A stretch of 64,000 nt of DNA from Paramacrobiotus metropolitanus (Eukaryota; Tardigrada; Eutardigrada; Parachela; Macrobiotidae): contig NW_026570247.1 in the NCBI RefSeq assembly GCF_019649055.1, positions 124,001-188,000 of the forward strand, in the 5' to 3' direction. Below, one piece after another: positions 10,361 through 20,008 of the stretch. The notes beneath the pieces are model-generated. The model worked only from the letters and a program-made list of their open reading frames with translations. It was not told where the DNA came from and ran no database searches. Each line of letters begins with the position of its first letter. The stretch's first letter is position 1. Both the position numbers and the translations under genes were made by a program.

Positions 10361-11769
10361 TCCCATCACCAGGTGAATGGAGAGTGACCAACGGCGCGAT
10401 CCAGCCCCCACCTGACCCACTGATGAATCCTCAAGTGGGACCTCAGCCACACCAGGCTCAGTTGGCTCAACAGCCACCGCAGCCAAACCAGGGAGCCCAA
10501 CCAGGCCAGCCCGTATTGGCTCAACAGCCACCGCAGCCAAACCAGGGAGCCCAACCAGGCCAGCCCGTATTGGCTCAACAGCCACCGCAGCCAGACCAGG
10601 GAGCCCAACCGGGCCAACCCGTATTAGCGCAGGGACCGCCACAGATTGTGACTGTTGCCCAAGAAGTGGTAAAGTCACTTGTGAATGGCCTGACCATCCA
10701 CCAAATTGAGCTGCCATTCTTTGACGGCGACCGGACCCATTTTGATTTCTGGATTAACACTACCAGACGTATCCTCAGGCAGAGCGCCGACCTGAACCAG
10801 GAAAACGCAAATGTCATGAGTACAATAAGAGCAAGCCTTACAGGCCAGGCTCTCGATTGGTATCAAGGTCAAACGGCACTTGAACCAGAAGAAGGCTGGA
10901 CCGTCAACGAATGGCTCAACAAATTCGCCATACGATTTACCGAGAATAACAAAGCGGTAAAGGCCATGACCGAAATTATTAACCGAAGGTTCAAGCATGG
11001 ACAGGAAACACCCGAAGAATTTTACGATGCCGTCATGCTTCTCGCTCTAAAGGCGCAAATGTCGGACGGCATAGCCCTGCATTTCCTGAACACCCACATG
11101 GTGGAACCAGAACTGCGTTCGGCCCTAAGCATCACAATGCCGAAAAACACGGCTGAGTGGCTGAAATTTGTACGGGAATTTTCCGCAGGCAAAGCGACCT
11201 ATGAAGCCAAGAATAGGGAAACACCTGGCGTCTACGGCGCCAGCCCAATGGCCAAACCGCATAACCAGAACGGTGGCTACAGCGGAAGGCGTAGCGGCGG
11301 TCTAACCTATAACCAGGCTGGAGGCCCTGGCCAGAACGGTCAGAGGTCGTCATCTGGCCCTACCCAAGCCCAACGGAACCTGGACGCCTATATCGACAGA
11401 CAAGAAGGCCTGTTCGAACAGTGGACGTTCCAGAATGCGATTACTTGCAGCAATTGCTGGTGGGGAAACCACAGTAACCGCAACTGCCTGTACGCAACCA
11501 CTGACCCCGCCAGCAACCCAAACCGGCGCTGGTATATGGACTGGCGCTTGAGATATAGCTCTCGAGGCCCTGTTGGAGCAGCAAACCCATACCGCAATGA
11601 ACTCATCGTGGCTGGCAAACCACGCGCACACGGCGCCAATCGGTCACGTTCGGGCGGATTATGGGGACATCAAGATTTCGTCCATGAGGGACGGCATCTC
11701 CCACCTCTGCCCACTGAATGCCTCGGAGCGTACCCAGATTATCATACGGGAAACGCATATGGTCAGTGA
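10102..11769 (+). CDS. gag: Element 1 Gag with capsid domain and zinc knuckle
   Basis: The frame is open from 10102; the first ATG in it is at 10423, and a GTG stands at 10228, so the true start or a -1 shift from ORF1 is unsettled. A Pro/Gln-rich N-terminus includes three 18-residue repeats. The capsid-like region (about 10700-11210) carries LPFFDGDRTHFDFWINT, GQALDWYQGQ, WLNKFAIRF and HGQETPEEFYD, the pattern of Ty3/gypsy Gag. A Gly-rich linker leads to a CX2CX4HX4C zinc knuckle, CSNCWWGNHSNRNC (11445-11486), used by Gag proteins to bind RNA. A segment after the knuckle (RRWYMDWRLRYSSRGPVG) is conserved in element 2. The ORF ends at TGA 11767-11769. Confidence 0.85.
   Translation, partial: LKPAQPSGTGVPDRSTATRPGSGRTCWAPTASPHGPTGPLNSVAPPGHSSPNQGQNSPQPTGSPHNPAVPPGPGIQLNLGPNGFHLIPSPGEWRVTNGAIQPPPDPLMNPQVGPQPHQAQLAQQPPQPNQGAQPGQPVLAQQPPQPNQGAQPGQPVLAQQPPQPDQGAQPGQPVLAQGPPQIVTVAQEVVKSLVNGLTIHQIELPFFDGDRTHFDFWINTTRRILRQSADLNQENANVMSTIRASLTGQALDWYQGQTALEPEEGWTVNEWLNKFAIRFTENNKAVKAMTEIINRRFKHGQETPEEFYDAVMLLALKAQMSDGIALHFLNTHMVEPELRSALSITMPKNTAEWLKFVREFSAGKATYEAKNRETPGVYGASPMAKPHNQNGGYSGRRSGGLTYNQAGGPGQNGQRSSSGPTQAQRNLDAYIDRQEGLFEQWTFQNAITCSNCWWGNHSNRNCLYATTDPASNPNRRWYMDWRLRYSSRGPVGAANPYRNELIVAGKPRAHGANRSRSGGLWGHQDFVHEGRHLPPLPTECLGAYPDYHTGNAYGQ
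10450..10620 (+). repeat. 54-bp coding tandem repeat in Gag
   Basis: Three nearly identical 54-base units encode AQQPPQPNQGAQPGQPVL. High nucleotide identity between units suggests recent expansion or conversion. Confidence 0.9.
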
Positions 11770-12523
11770 GCACCGGTGGCTCGGCTGACCAAACCTTTTC
11801 ACCAGAACCACCGGATAACGGAAGTAGCAATGTTGCGTCGCTACGCGGCGCAGCTGTGACAAGAAGTGTCGCGATAAAAGTGTCGCAAGAAAAGCTGCAG
11901 TGGGAACCACCTCGACGGTCCAACGGCCGGTCCGAGGATCTCTGTCCGATAATAACATCGGACCACGCGGTGTCAAGAGCGACACCGTGCAATCCGGAGC
12001 TAGAACAGCGATCGGATCGTCTGCCGGCAATAACGTCGCCAGACCGGCTGGTGGCAATAACGTCGCCAAGCCGCCCGGACCTGCTGACGTCACTAACGGC
12101 GCCACGGTAACCGGCCATCGTGGTCAAGCGAGACGTCGCACCACGAACTCTCAGGATGCAAGAACGTGTCCTGAAACGCCCACCGCATGCGCAGCGGATG
12201 GACGTCCCGTCAAGAGAACGGAAGGATCCACCCCAAAAACTAAAGGTGGATCATCCGCTAAGGATGCGGACGGGGTAATCTCCACCTACGAGCTCAAGGA
12301 TGGAGTCCCCACCTTGGCAGCAACTAACGCCAAAAGATCAGAAACCAGTGTCCATGTACATCTCGGCGGACTCGCGACCCGTCGGGTGGCACGGAGCATG
12401 GATTACGACCCTCTACAGACCAACAGTCGTGTAGAGCCGTCGCAGAAATGCATCCTCTCGACCAACATAGTGGCAGAAGGTTCCACTCACCAGACTCCAA
12501 GACCATCCATACCGGTGGTGCAG

Positions 12524-12549
12524 TCTATCCCGATACCAGAGGCATCGGG
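12524..12549 (+). other. Conserved CCCGATACCAGAGGC box with stem (element 1, copy 1)
   Basis: CCCGAT at 12529-12534 pairs with ATCGGG at 12544-12549 around a 9-base loop ACCAGAGGC. The same nucleotides occur in element 2 at 43260-43280 with identical stem and loop. Confidence 0.75.
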
Positions 12550-12694
12550 CAGTGCAGGCCATAAAGCTCGGATAAACCGGACTGATCACCCGACATCCAA
12601 GCCCACAACCTACGAGGATAGCCCGCCCTTCGACACGGCAACGGGAGTCCGAGATGCAAAACCAGTGCTGCCACACCGCAGAAGCGCTGTCGCA

Positions 12695-12732
12695 CGGGAT
12701 AGCAAACGCTATCCCGATACCAGAGGCACCGG
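12695..12732 (+). other. Conserved box, copy 2, with alternative stem
   Basis: CGGGATAGC (12695-12703) pairs perfectly with GCTATCCCG (12708-12716) around AAAC, and the second arm runs into ATCCCGATACCAGAGGCA (12711-12728). Here the box is read in a different protein frame than copy 1, so its conservation is not due to the encoded peptide. Confidence 0.7.
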
Positions 12733-13384
12733 CCCAACGGAGCCGGGCGCCTTGCAATGAGCAGCTCATCCGAAAGGAATCGTTACCAGGCACAGGGTCG
12801 ACTTGTCCTATAGCTGGTAAGGACTTTTGGGATCGTTGGAGACATGGGCTGATCCGTTCGAGAGGCAACTGGAACTTACCCGCGGTCTAAGAACCTGAGA
12901 ATCAAGAACGCGGAATTTACTGGAAATCGAAACCTTACTGGCGGCTTCAAACCAAACCGGGTCAGAAGGACCAGTCGCCAAACATGGTCAGAAGGACCAG
13001 CCTGAAACCGAAGGACCAGCAACAATGTGTTCGGACCAGAACGGCACCCGAACCTGAAAACAATGAGCCCCACGGGCTCAAATAAACTCTGTGGACCAGA
13101 AACGTCCACACCTGAACCAGATGAATCATCCTCCAACTGGACCAGACCTGGTAACCAGTTGGACCTCGACCGTTCATGTTCTCTCGCGGCCAACCGGCGC
13201 AGAAAGAAAGTTTCAAGCAGGTTCACCGGGCCCGCTAACTGAACTTGGCACCTATAACCTAGGCCTGCCAGACGGATCCTTAAACATAGGACTGTCTTTG
13301 AAGCTCTCTTTCGGCAAACCGCCGGTAAGATGGTCTTTTAATCGACTCAACGAGTCGTAAAATTTCGGACCTATCCGGACGGAC

Positions 13385-13412
13385 TTTGGACCACCCTACG
13401 GGTCGGTCCAAA
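13385..13412 (+). repeat. GGACC/GGTCC hairpin 1
   Basis: TTTGGACC (13385-13392), A, CCC, loop TAC (13397-13399), GGG, TC, GGTCCAAA (13405-13412) form an 11-bp stem with a small internal bulge. Confidence 0.8.
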
Positions 13413-13555
13413 TGAGATGATCCGTACCCGGAAGTCCAACCCGGAAGTTCCAACCCAGACGCCCACATCTTGGACGTCCACTCACCAGCACTTGCCTTCA
13501 CGATCTAAAAGTCATTGAAGGGCACCTGGACCTGGAACATCGATCCTGGACGTGC

Positions 13556-13583
13556 TTTGGACCGCCCTACGGGTAGGTCCAAA
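13556..13583 (+). repeat. GGACC/GGTCC hairpin 2
   Basis: TTTGGACC, G, CCC, loop TAC, GGG, TA, GGTCCAAA: same design as the hairpin at 13385 with the bulge bases changed and both stem parts kept. Confidence 0.8.
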
Positions 13584-14435
13584 CCACGAAGTCCTGGCCA
13601 ATCCGATGGTCCCGTGAGATCCAGCCACCAGTTGGGTTCGGGCCACTACAGGGCTCCGACCACCGTTTACTTCATGGCTGAAGTCTCAGGGAAATTGCGC
13701 AACCAACGCGCCTACTCGAGGCCTACGGCCTTCGAGATGGACCAAAATAGATTCTACGAGTCTTCAAATATTGGCCCGCCATATACTTTGGCTCGCCTTA
13801 ATATCGTTAACGTTGGCCCGCCATATACCTTGGCGCGCCTTATTACCTTCACCATTTGCCCGCCATGTATAGAAGTTACGTTGGTGCGCCCAAACATATT
13901 CAGCATAGCACTGGTGCGTCCTAATATCCTGGAATTGGATAGTCCCAACCGGACCAGTCCGCGCAAGCAGGATCACCGCACCAGCCCAGAGCTCACCCAG
14001 AGACCGCTCTAACGGGACCGGTCCACCATGAATTAATATGGACGCGCATTATTGTCGCGCTTACGAGCTTATAACATAGGCTCGTCTTAAAGTAGGCCCT
14101 ACGGGTTTACAACATTGGCCCGCCAATAACATTGGATCGCCACCAACTTTGGGCCGCCAACAACTTTGGCTCACCAAACAACACTGACCAGTCATCCACG
14201 TTGGCTCGCCAATAACATTGACCCGCTAACTACAACGGCTCCGCCAGGCACATACTCTGCAGTGGCGCACTTGGACAAATGGAACCTGGACCGTCCAGCG
14301 GCGGATCCACCCAGGAGCACCACTCCTACTTGAACGACCAAGAGCCATAAAGCTAAGACGGCTTCAAGATGCTTGGTCACTTGGAAGGATATGGACCACC
14401 CTAACGGGGCCGGTCCTCCACAATCCAAAAACCAA

Positions 14436-14584
14436 GTCCAAAATCCGGAAGTCCAAACCAGGAAGTCTGGACCCGGAAGTCCAAACTAGGAAGTCCAAAC
14501 TAGGAAGTCCAAACCAGGAAGTCCTAACCCAGAAGTCCAAACCCGGAAGTCCAAACCAGGAAGTCCAAACCAGGAAGTCCATAA
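14436..14584 (+). repeat. 14-bp tandem repeat (GGAAGTCCAAACCA)
   Basis: About ten units of a 14-base motif, GGAAGTCCAAACCA with small variations (AACTA, TAACCC, GGACCC), run head to tail. The array is non-coding on the plus strand; on the minus strand it reads as a repetitive GLPGLDF-like string that I do not regard as a gene. Confidence 0.85.
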
Positions 14585-14865
14585 CATGGACGTCCGTGGC
14601 CTTCAGCAACCCTTGTCCAGCACCCAGCTTGTCGTCAAAAGCTCTCGGGACCAGAACTTACGGTTGTGGATGGACATTGAACGGCCAGAACTTGGCCGGA
14701 CCTAATAGCAAGCCCGAGCCATTAACGCCAAGCCATGACCAGAATCGCAAATCGCCATCAGCTTAGCAATAGCCGTAGTGAACATTTAAAGTTATCTACG
14801 GATTTGGCGTATGGTAGTTAGTAGAATTCTAACACCGCCTAACTGTCTTCTCCGACCACAGAACG

Positions 14866-16612
14866 ATGGAAAGAGAACAACCATCCAGCGGATCTAACCG
14901 AAGCAACCGGACACATCTGCACAGCAGACCGGACTTAAGATCCGGATCAAATCCCATACTACGGACAGCGTCATCATCCACCTTGCAAGCATTCAACCAG
15001 CCACCAAATCTGGCCATCAATCTAACAGCAACGTCTGGTTTGCACAGCTCTGGACAGGGATGGCCATCAGTCCCACCTACGGTGCGGACGCCATCAGGAA
15101 CCCAGACACAAAGTGCGGCACCTGGACAGAACGTTCCAGTGACGCCATATGGACCACCAATGATGCCTGGACCAACGTCCCAGCACAGTTCATGGATGAG
15201 CCCGTACCAGAACCCGTACTGGCAATACCAACCACCACCGTGGCTTTGGTACCCACCATATGGCTATCCGCCACCATACGGTTACCAGACACCGTACCTA
15301 CAAGGACCAGTGAATCCCTACCCAGCACCAAACTCGTCACCAGCACCAAGGCCCACCCACCTGGCTGGCCTTACGGCGCGACCAACGAATCCAGTGTCAT
15401 CGGCACTACTGCCATTAGCGGCCCAACCGGCTGTTACAACGGCATCGGCACACGCTTCCTCCACACGCAAGACGCCGACAGAACCGCGGACAGCAGCCAC
15501 ACCAGATCTCCCGGCAGCACCGACGGTCGCTACAACATCAAAAACCCATTTGGCCCTTCCGCAGGACAAAGCCCCAACAACTTCTTCGATGAAACCATCG
15601 GTTACCGTCCCCTTACCAGTCCCTCCCAACTCAAGTCCAGTTACGGAACCACTAACTGGTGTCCAAGGACATGCACCATCAGGCATCCCACTTACGAATC
15701 CTCAGCCTACGGCTGATCCATTGGAGGAGTGGATGGACGAACTAATGCAAATAAAGGACGGGATCGACGGCCCAACTTGTTCCTTAACCCATCTTGACAT
15801 CTCGGGCATTGTGAACGATTTGCTCGAATCATCACTGGACCTTCCCAGCGAGATGAGTCCAGTGAAAACAACAAGCCCGGCCGGACCCAACAGAGCAGCA
15901 CTCGGCTTACAAACCAGCGCAGCCTTGGCGACTGAAAAGCTAAGTCCACCCGGCCAGCAACGTAGGCCGGTACCTGATCAAGCATCTACATCGTCCGGAC
16001 CAGCCGCACCCACGGTGCCGGCTGGACCCCCTGAGCTGCCTGGATCGGTCTTAAGAACCACAGGATGCGCACCTAAGGCCCTGCCTATAACCGCACCGTC
16101 CAACTACGTTGGGACCGGCACCGAAAACCACTATCGTGGCTCCGGGAGCTACTTTAGTTACTTTGGATGTTCCACTTGGTAACAAACCGGGTTTACCGAG
16201 TGCCGAAGTTCCTGATTACGTCGATCGGAGGAATTGGAAAACAAAGAGGACCATCAGCCGCCCTCTTCCACCCAGAATGATAATAGCCTCCGCCGCCCCT
16301 CGACAAGAACAACTAAGAAGAACGGAACACAAGAAAACGAAAAGACCAGTACGAACGGCTTCTCTGCCAGAAATACCACTTGGACCTGGACCCTTGATTC
16401 CAACATCACCTCAAATTGCATCGTCGGTGGCTCTAACGGTGGCCCGACAGAACCCTCAAGACGGCCCAGATGCGGTGATTCTCCCAACGGAGCAATACAC
16501 TGATTCCGACAAAGAGTCAAGTTCAGACCAGACTACGTCTGGATCCCAACCCGAAGAATCCGGGCCAAAGAAGAATCCTTACCAACTAGAGAAGCCAGCA
16601 AAGCGGCACTGA
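14866..16612 (+). CDS. Element 1 accessory ORF (Pro-rich), split by a frame break
   Basis: ATG 14866 (MEREQPSSGSNRSNR) matches the start of the accessory frame of element 2 at 49621 (DPPSSGSNSGRS and SGSNRSQPYP), so the two are homologous at their N-termini. The first frame ends at TAA 16180-16182; the +1 frame is open from about 16109 to TGA 16610-16612 and continues the same composition with basic and acidic patches, so one indel near 16110-16180 probably divides a single ORF. A Tyr/Pro-rich stretch (PYGYPPPYGYQ) lies near residues 135-150. No enzymatic domain is recognised. It is much shorter than the 10 kb accessory region of element 2, and the long coiled-coil parts are missing. Confidence 0.6.
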
Positions 16613-16791
16613 CCAAAGCGTAGAATTCGCAGAGGTCTAGGGGGTGATCCCGAAATAATTCACCGGGCAAGAAAAGCCTAGTTAACAAATAACATTTAGA
16701 ACCATAGGACGTAAACTGATAGGATTTTTAAAACATAGGGACCAGTTTGCGAAGCAAATTTAACCTTGACTTCGGGATTTAACCACAGAAC

Positions 16792-17562
16792 ATGGCAAAG
16801 ACACCGGAGCAAGCGTTTAACCGGGAATGCGAATCATGCGTCAGCAACAGCCCGTATCAAGAAAGGCGGCTTCCGTGCTATTCATGTTTCTTTGCTGAAG
16901 CAGTGCCACACGACGGTGACGAGTACGCCATCGGCATAGCTTTGGTCAACGAAATCAAACGAGGCAATCCGGCCGTGTACAAACAGGTGGTCGAAACCAT
17001 CTGCCAAAACGAAGACAACGATCTGGGCAAAACGACGGACCGTCTTGCCTTTCTACGGGAGGCTTTCCTGGGAGGAATTCTGTTTGCGTCGGCAACACAG
17101 CCATACATCCCATCAGCGGCTGTCTCTACCGGGACAGCTCAGCAAAACGGTCAGTCACAGCCTTACCTGGCCCAGCACGGACTTCGGGAACCCGCACCCA
17201 CGGTGCTGTCCCAACATCACGGCACACTGAGAACAACCACTACCGTGGCGGCTCAGCCGTCAGCTTTACCAGTACACTCCCTGCGACCTGGGAAAGCAAA
17301 CCGCGCCACTCACCGCCCAAATAATGGCCAACGCTGGAATCGTCACGAGCAGCGCTCAGTAAACGCTCAACACCCACGGTCTATCCACGATAGAACCGAT
17401 GTCGGTGTCCAGAACTGGACACAAGCCCAGCGACACGACCATCGCGAACCGCGTACTTTAGCGGACGAGTTGGAAACAACTGGGCGTGAATTGCTAGAAT
17501 GCCTCGGACGATTCTTGGCCCTGATGTCAGAAGCAGCTACGACGCTGCGCCGCCTGGATTGA
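16792..17562 (+). CDS. Element 1 accessory CX2C-X12-CX2C protein
   Basis: ATG 16792 follows AACC-rich sequence and opens a 256-residue protein. Cys residues 13, 16, 29 and 32 form CX2C-X12-CX2C, a spacing compatible with a small zinc-binding knuckle or ribbon. Element 2 encodes the same pattern at the N-terminus of its last large ORF (60128 onward: CQQC then CALC, also 12 residues apart), followed in both by an acidic/helical stretch. The rest is Gln/Thr/Arg-rich with a C-terminal helix (LADELETTGRELLECLGRFL) near residues 220-250. Its function is unknown; conservation between two divergent elements that otherwise share few accessory sequences argues that it matters. It ends at TGA 17560-17562. 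Confidence 0.7.
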   Translation: MAKTPEQAFNRECESCVSNSPYQERRLPCYSCFFAEAVPHDGDEYAIGIALVNEIKRGNPAVYKQVVETICQNEDNDLGKTTDRLAFLREAFLGGILFASATQPYIPSAAVSTGTAQQNGQSQPYLAQHGLREPAPTVLSQHHGTLRTTTTVAAQPSALPVHSLRPGKANRATHRPNNGQRWNRHEQRSVNAQHPRSIHDRTDVGVQNWTQAQRHDHREPRTLADELETTGRELLECLGRFLALMSEAATTLRRLD

Positions 17563-18442
17563 GCCAACGGCTCATCCAGCTTAGCCCCGAAGACATGTCT
17601 CACCTAGAAGTGGCTGAGACAAGCGCACTGGACAGAATGTTCCAGTGAAAACCCCGGTTACTTAGAAGTGGGACCATAATGCTGAATCGGAACTTGACCA
17701 CCATAATGGGTGCAATCTAACGGTTGTTACCCTCGCCCAACAAACGTGGCTTACGGCCATGCACCGTCTACCTCACCGGACCTAAATCCCTGGATCTTAA
17801 CCGGATTCCCCGGATAGGCTCTGGCTTAGCGGCTGGGACCATGAATTTGGCTCGGCCATCCCAGACCATCCGACGGAGTCCACCGGACCGAACTTGGCAC
17901 AACGCCTAAGTTCACCGGCACGGAAAGGATCCAGCGCCCAGAATGTGGCGACGGCCCGCATAGAAGTCGCGACAAGCCGTGGATCAGCCTGGCTCGCATA
18001 CAAGTTGCGACAAGCCAAGGCCAAGTCCTGGCCCATAGAAGTTGGACCAGGCCCACTATGCGTCTAACCGACCATAGATGGCTCACGAGTCTAGTTGTCA
18101 TACCAGGCAACTGGGACAAGTGAGTTCGGGAGCCACATAGAAGTTGTGGTATACCCATTTTGCATGCCATGTCCAACATCCTCACCACGGACCGCCCAGA
18201 GGCCCATCTAAAAGATGCACCGCCCCGAGGCCAAACGAGGATGCTTCTAGTCAGCAGACCGACTCCTTTGTGGAAAACGCCTACCGGCGCCCACAACTTA
18301 ATTTTTTGGAGTTTGGCCCGGCCAACCTGATGTTTTCGTCAGACGCCACTTAATTTTGTTATGGCCACGGTCTCAGGGAAACCTACCTGACTCATCGGAC
18401 ATGGTAGCCAACTCATGGCCCACGGCCAGTGAGACGGACCAA

Positions 18443-18910
18443 CTTTGGCCCGCCATCAACTTTGGACCGTCGAAAAAACGACTAAGTCCTTTTGGCCCGC
18501 CATACACCTTGGACCGTCGAAAAAACGACTAAGTCCATTTGGCCCGCCATCAACCGTGGACAGTCAAAAAAAAAAAACGACTAAGTCCTTTTGGCCCGCC
18601 ATACACCTTGGACCGTCGAAAAAACGACTAAGTCCTTTTGGCCCGCCATACACCTTGGACCGTCGAAAAAACGACTAAGTCCTTTTGGCCCGCCATACAC
18701 CTTGGACCGTCGAAAAAACGACTAAGTCCTTTTGGCCCGCCATCAACCGCGGACAGTCGAAAAATCGACTAAGTCTTTTGGCCCGTCCAACGACGTGGCC
18801 CACCGAAAATTTTCTAAGCCCTTTGGCCCGTCCAACGACGTGGCCACTGGAAAATCGACTAAGTCTTTTGGCCCGTCCAATGACGTGGCACATCAAAAAG
18901 CGACTAAGTC
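18443..18910 (+). repeat. 46-bp tandem repeat with internal stem-loop
   Basis: Ten units start TTTGGCCCG at spacings of 44-52 bases. Most units hold GTCG-AAAAAA-CGAC, a 4-bp stem with an A-rich loop, followed by TAAGTCC. The last units diverge (GTCCAACGACGTGGCC) but keep the frame of the array. One unit has its A-run expanded (near 18567). Confidence 0.9.
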
Positions 18911-19347
18911 CACAACGGAGAGCCAAAACCGGTTATGCAGGACCCACTCCCCTCCAAAGGCTGCAAGCAAGGCCAAACCATTCCAGAACCCTGTATCCCG
19001 GTCCAGAGCATGTCAGAGACCGAGTTTGGACCGCCCCAACGGGTTTGGCCCATTACACCACTTGGTCCTCGGACTTAGAAATTTTTCCATGCTGGCCCTC
19101 CTGGACTTAGAAGATTTTTGGACCTAGGCGCATGACCAAACCGGCATGCAAGGCCAAAATCGGTCCAAGTTAGAGACCCATAGGGGCCATCCAAACGGAA
19201 TCGGTCCAAGCACACCATTTTGGATAGCAGGAGCACCCCTCCCGCTCAGAGGCATCATATAAAAGCCTTTATGACCACCCTAACGGGTTTGGTCCATTTC
19301 ACTACAGGAGCACCTCTCCTGTCCAGAGACATCACTCTGGCCCACCA

Positions 19348-19373
19348 TGGACCGCCCAACCGGGCTTGGTCCA
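19348..19373 (+). repeat. GGACC/GGTCC hairpin in 3' region
   Basis: TGGACC, GCCC, loop AACC (19358-19361), GGGC, TT, GGTCCA. Compared with 13385 the inner stem is one pair longer and the loop differs, so pairing is kept while sequence varies. A shorter version stands at 19273-19294 (GACC-A-CCC-TAAC-GGG-TTT-GGTC). Confidence 0.75.
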
Positions 19374-20008
19374 CCATAATCAGGAAGGGGACAACTTGTC
19401 CTTGCGCATGCAACCGTGCCTTCCTCATACAACTCCGCTGGAATTACTTCACTGGACCCCTGTGGACATCTCTGGGAACCGTCGCCCCGGATTCACAGGA
19501 CCAGACATATCCTACCGGATAAAGCGGACCGTTGACTAGGACCCCTGTGGACAAAAGCGGCCCTGTGGTATACCTAGTCGGAATAAGCCTTTTGTTTCGT
19601 CTAGTTTTTTAACCAAACCTGGTTTTTCTAGACTTTAATAACCAAAGATGATGTTTTTATTTAGCCATTTAACCAAAGGAATTGGCTTTGGGATCTCTAA
19701 CTATGATCTTACTTTCTTTAATTCTCACCGGAATTGTGATCTTTTTATTTCGATGTTTAACCTACGAGCCTTATAAACTTTATTTTTTTACTTGTTCGAC
19801 CAACCAAGCCTTCAAAACCCACTGGAACCCCCTGCAACCAGAGTGCACTCCAGATTTCGGCCGTTCGGTGCACTGCACCGCGGGTCTGGAGGAAGCGAGA
19901 CAAAGTGGCATCCGGCCCTACCGGGTATCGGATCCTGGCACCCTACCGGGTTGGCCAGGGGCAGAGTCGGAAGGTGCTCGCAGGAGCTCCCACTCCCGCC
20001 CAGAGGCA

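Larger units (their letters stand above)
11770..12760 (+). pseudogene. Degenerate protease-region ORF of element 1
   Basis: A frame open from about 11900 to 12760 sits where element 2 has its protease ORF. It shares with element 2 the segment VVQSIPIPEASG followed by KARINRTDHP (element 2: EARISRIDHPS), which in element 2 lies just after the protease. No DTG or DSG active site and no clear protease fold are present, so the enzyme is lost or unrecognisable. The shared box is conserved at nucleotide level (see 12524-12546 and 12711-12732). After 12760 there is no trace of RT, RNase H or integrase. Confidence 0.55.
12761..14865 (+). other. Non-coding repeat-rich region replacing pol in element 1
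   Basis: Over 2 kb without a credible gene where element 2 has pol. It is built of short repeated phrases (GGACCAG, CCGGAAGTCC, TTGGCCCGCC). A frame from 13515 to 14012 is open but consists of these phrases. Hairpins of the family GGACC-N-CCC-loop-GGG-NN-GGTCC occur at 13385-13412, 13556-13583 and 14393-14416. A palindrome CGAGGCC-TAC-GGCCTTCG lies near 13719-13735. Units TTGGCCCGCCATATAC and variants recur at about 13770-13930 and 14115-14235. Confidence 0.7.
17563..20008 (+). other. 3' non-coding repeat region of element 1
   Basis: About 2.4 kb without a credible gene. It contains repeated phrases (ATAGAAGT, GGCCCGCC, GGACC), a ten-unit tandem array (18443-18910), hairpins at 19274-19294 and 19348-19373, and four or five copies of a phrase like CAGGAGCACCCCTCCCG followed by CAGAGGCAT (19228, 19305, 19981; weaker at 18938 and 18988). 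The last copy abuts the 3' LTR, so the phrase may carry the polypurine/plus-strand priming function; no clean purine tract is seen. Confidence 0.65.

Noticed and set aside
8647-11639. Long minus-strand ORFs opposite ORF1 and Gag of element 1
   Set aside because: They mirror the repetitive Pro/Gln codons of the plus strand and show no domain; the plus strand carries Gag.
13515-14012. 165-codon plus-strand ORF in element 1
   Set aside because: It is built entirely of the short repeated phrases of the region (TTGGCCCGCC, ATATACTTTGG) and lies where pol is missing; openness follows from repeat composition.
18443-18910. CRISPR-like array
   Set aside because: Units are contiguous tandem repeats without unique spacers, in a eukaryotic retroelement.
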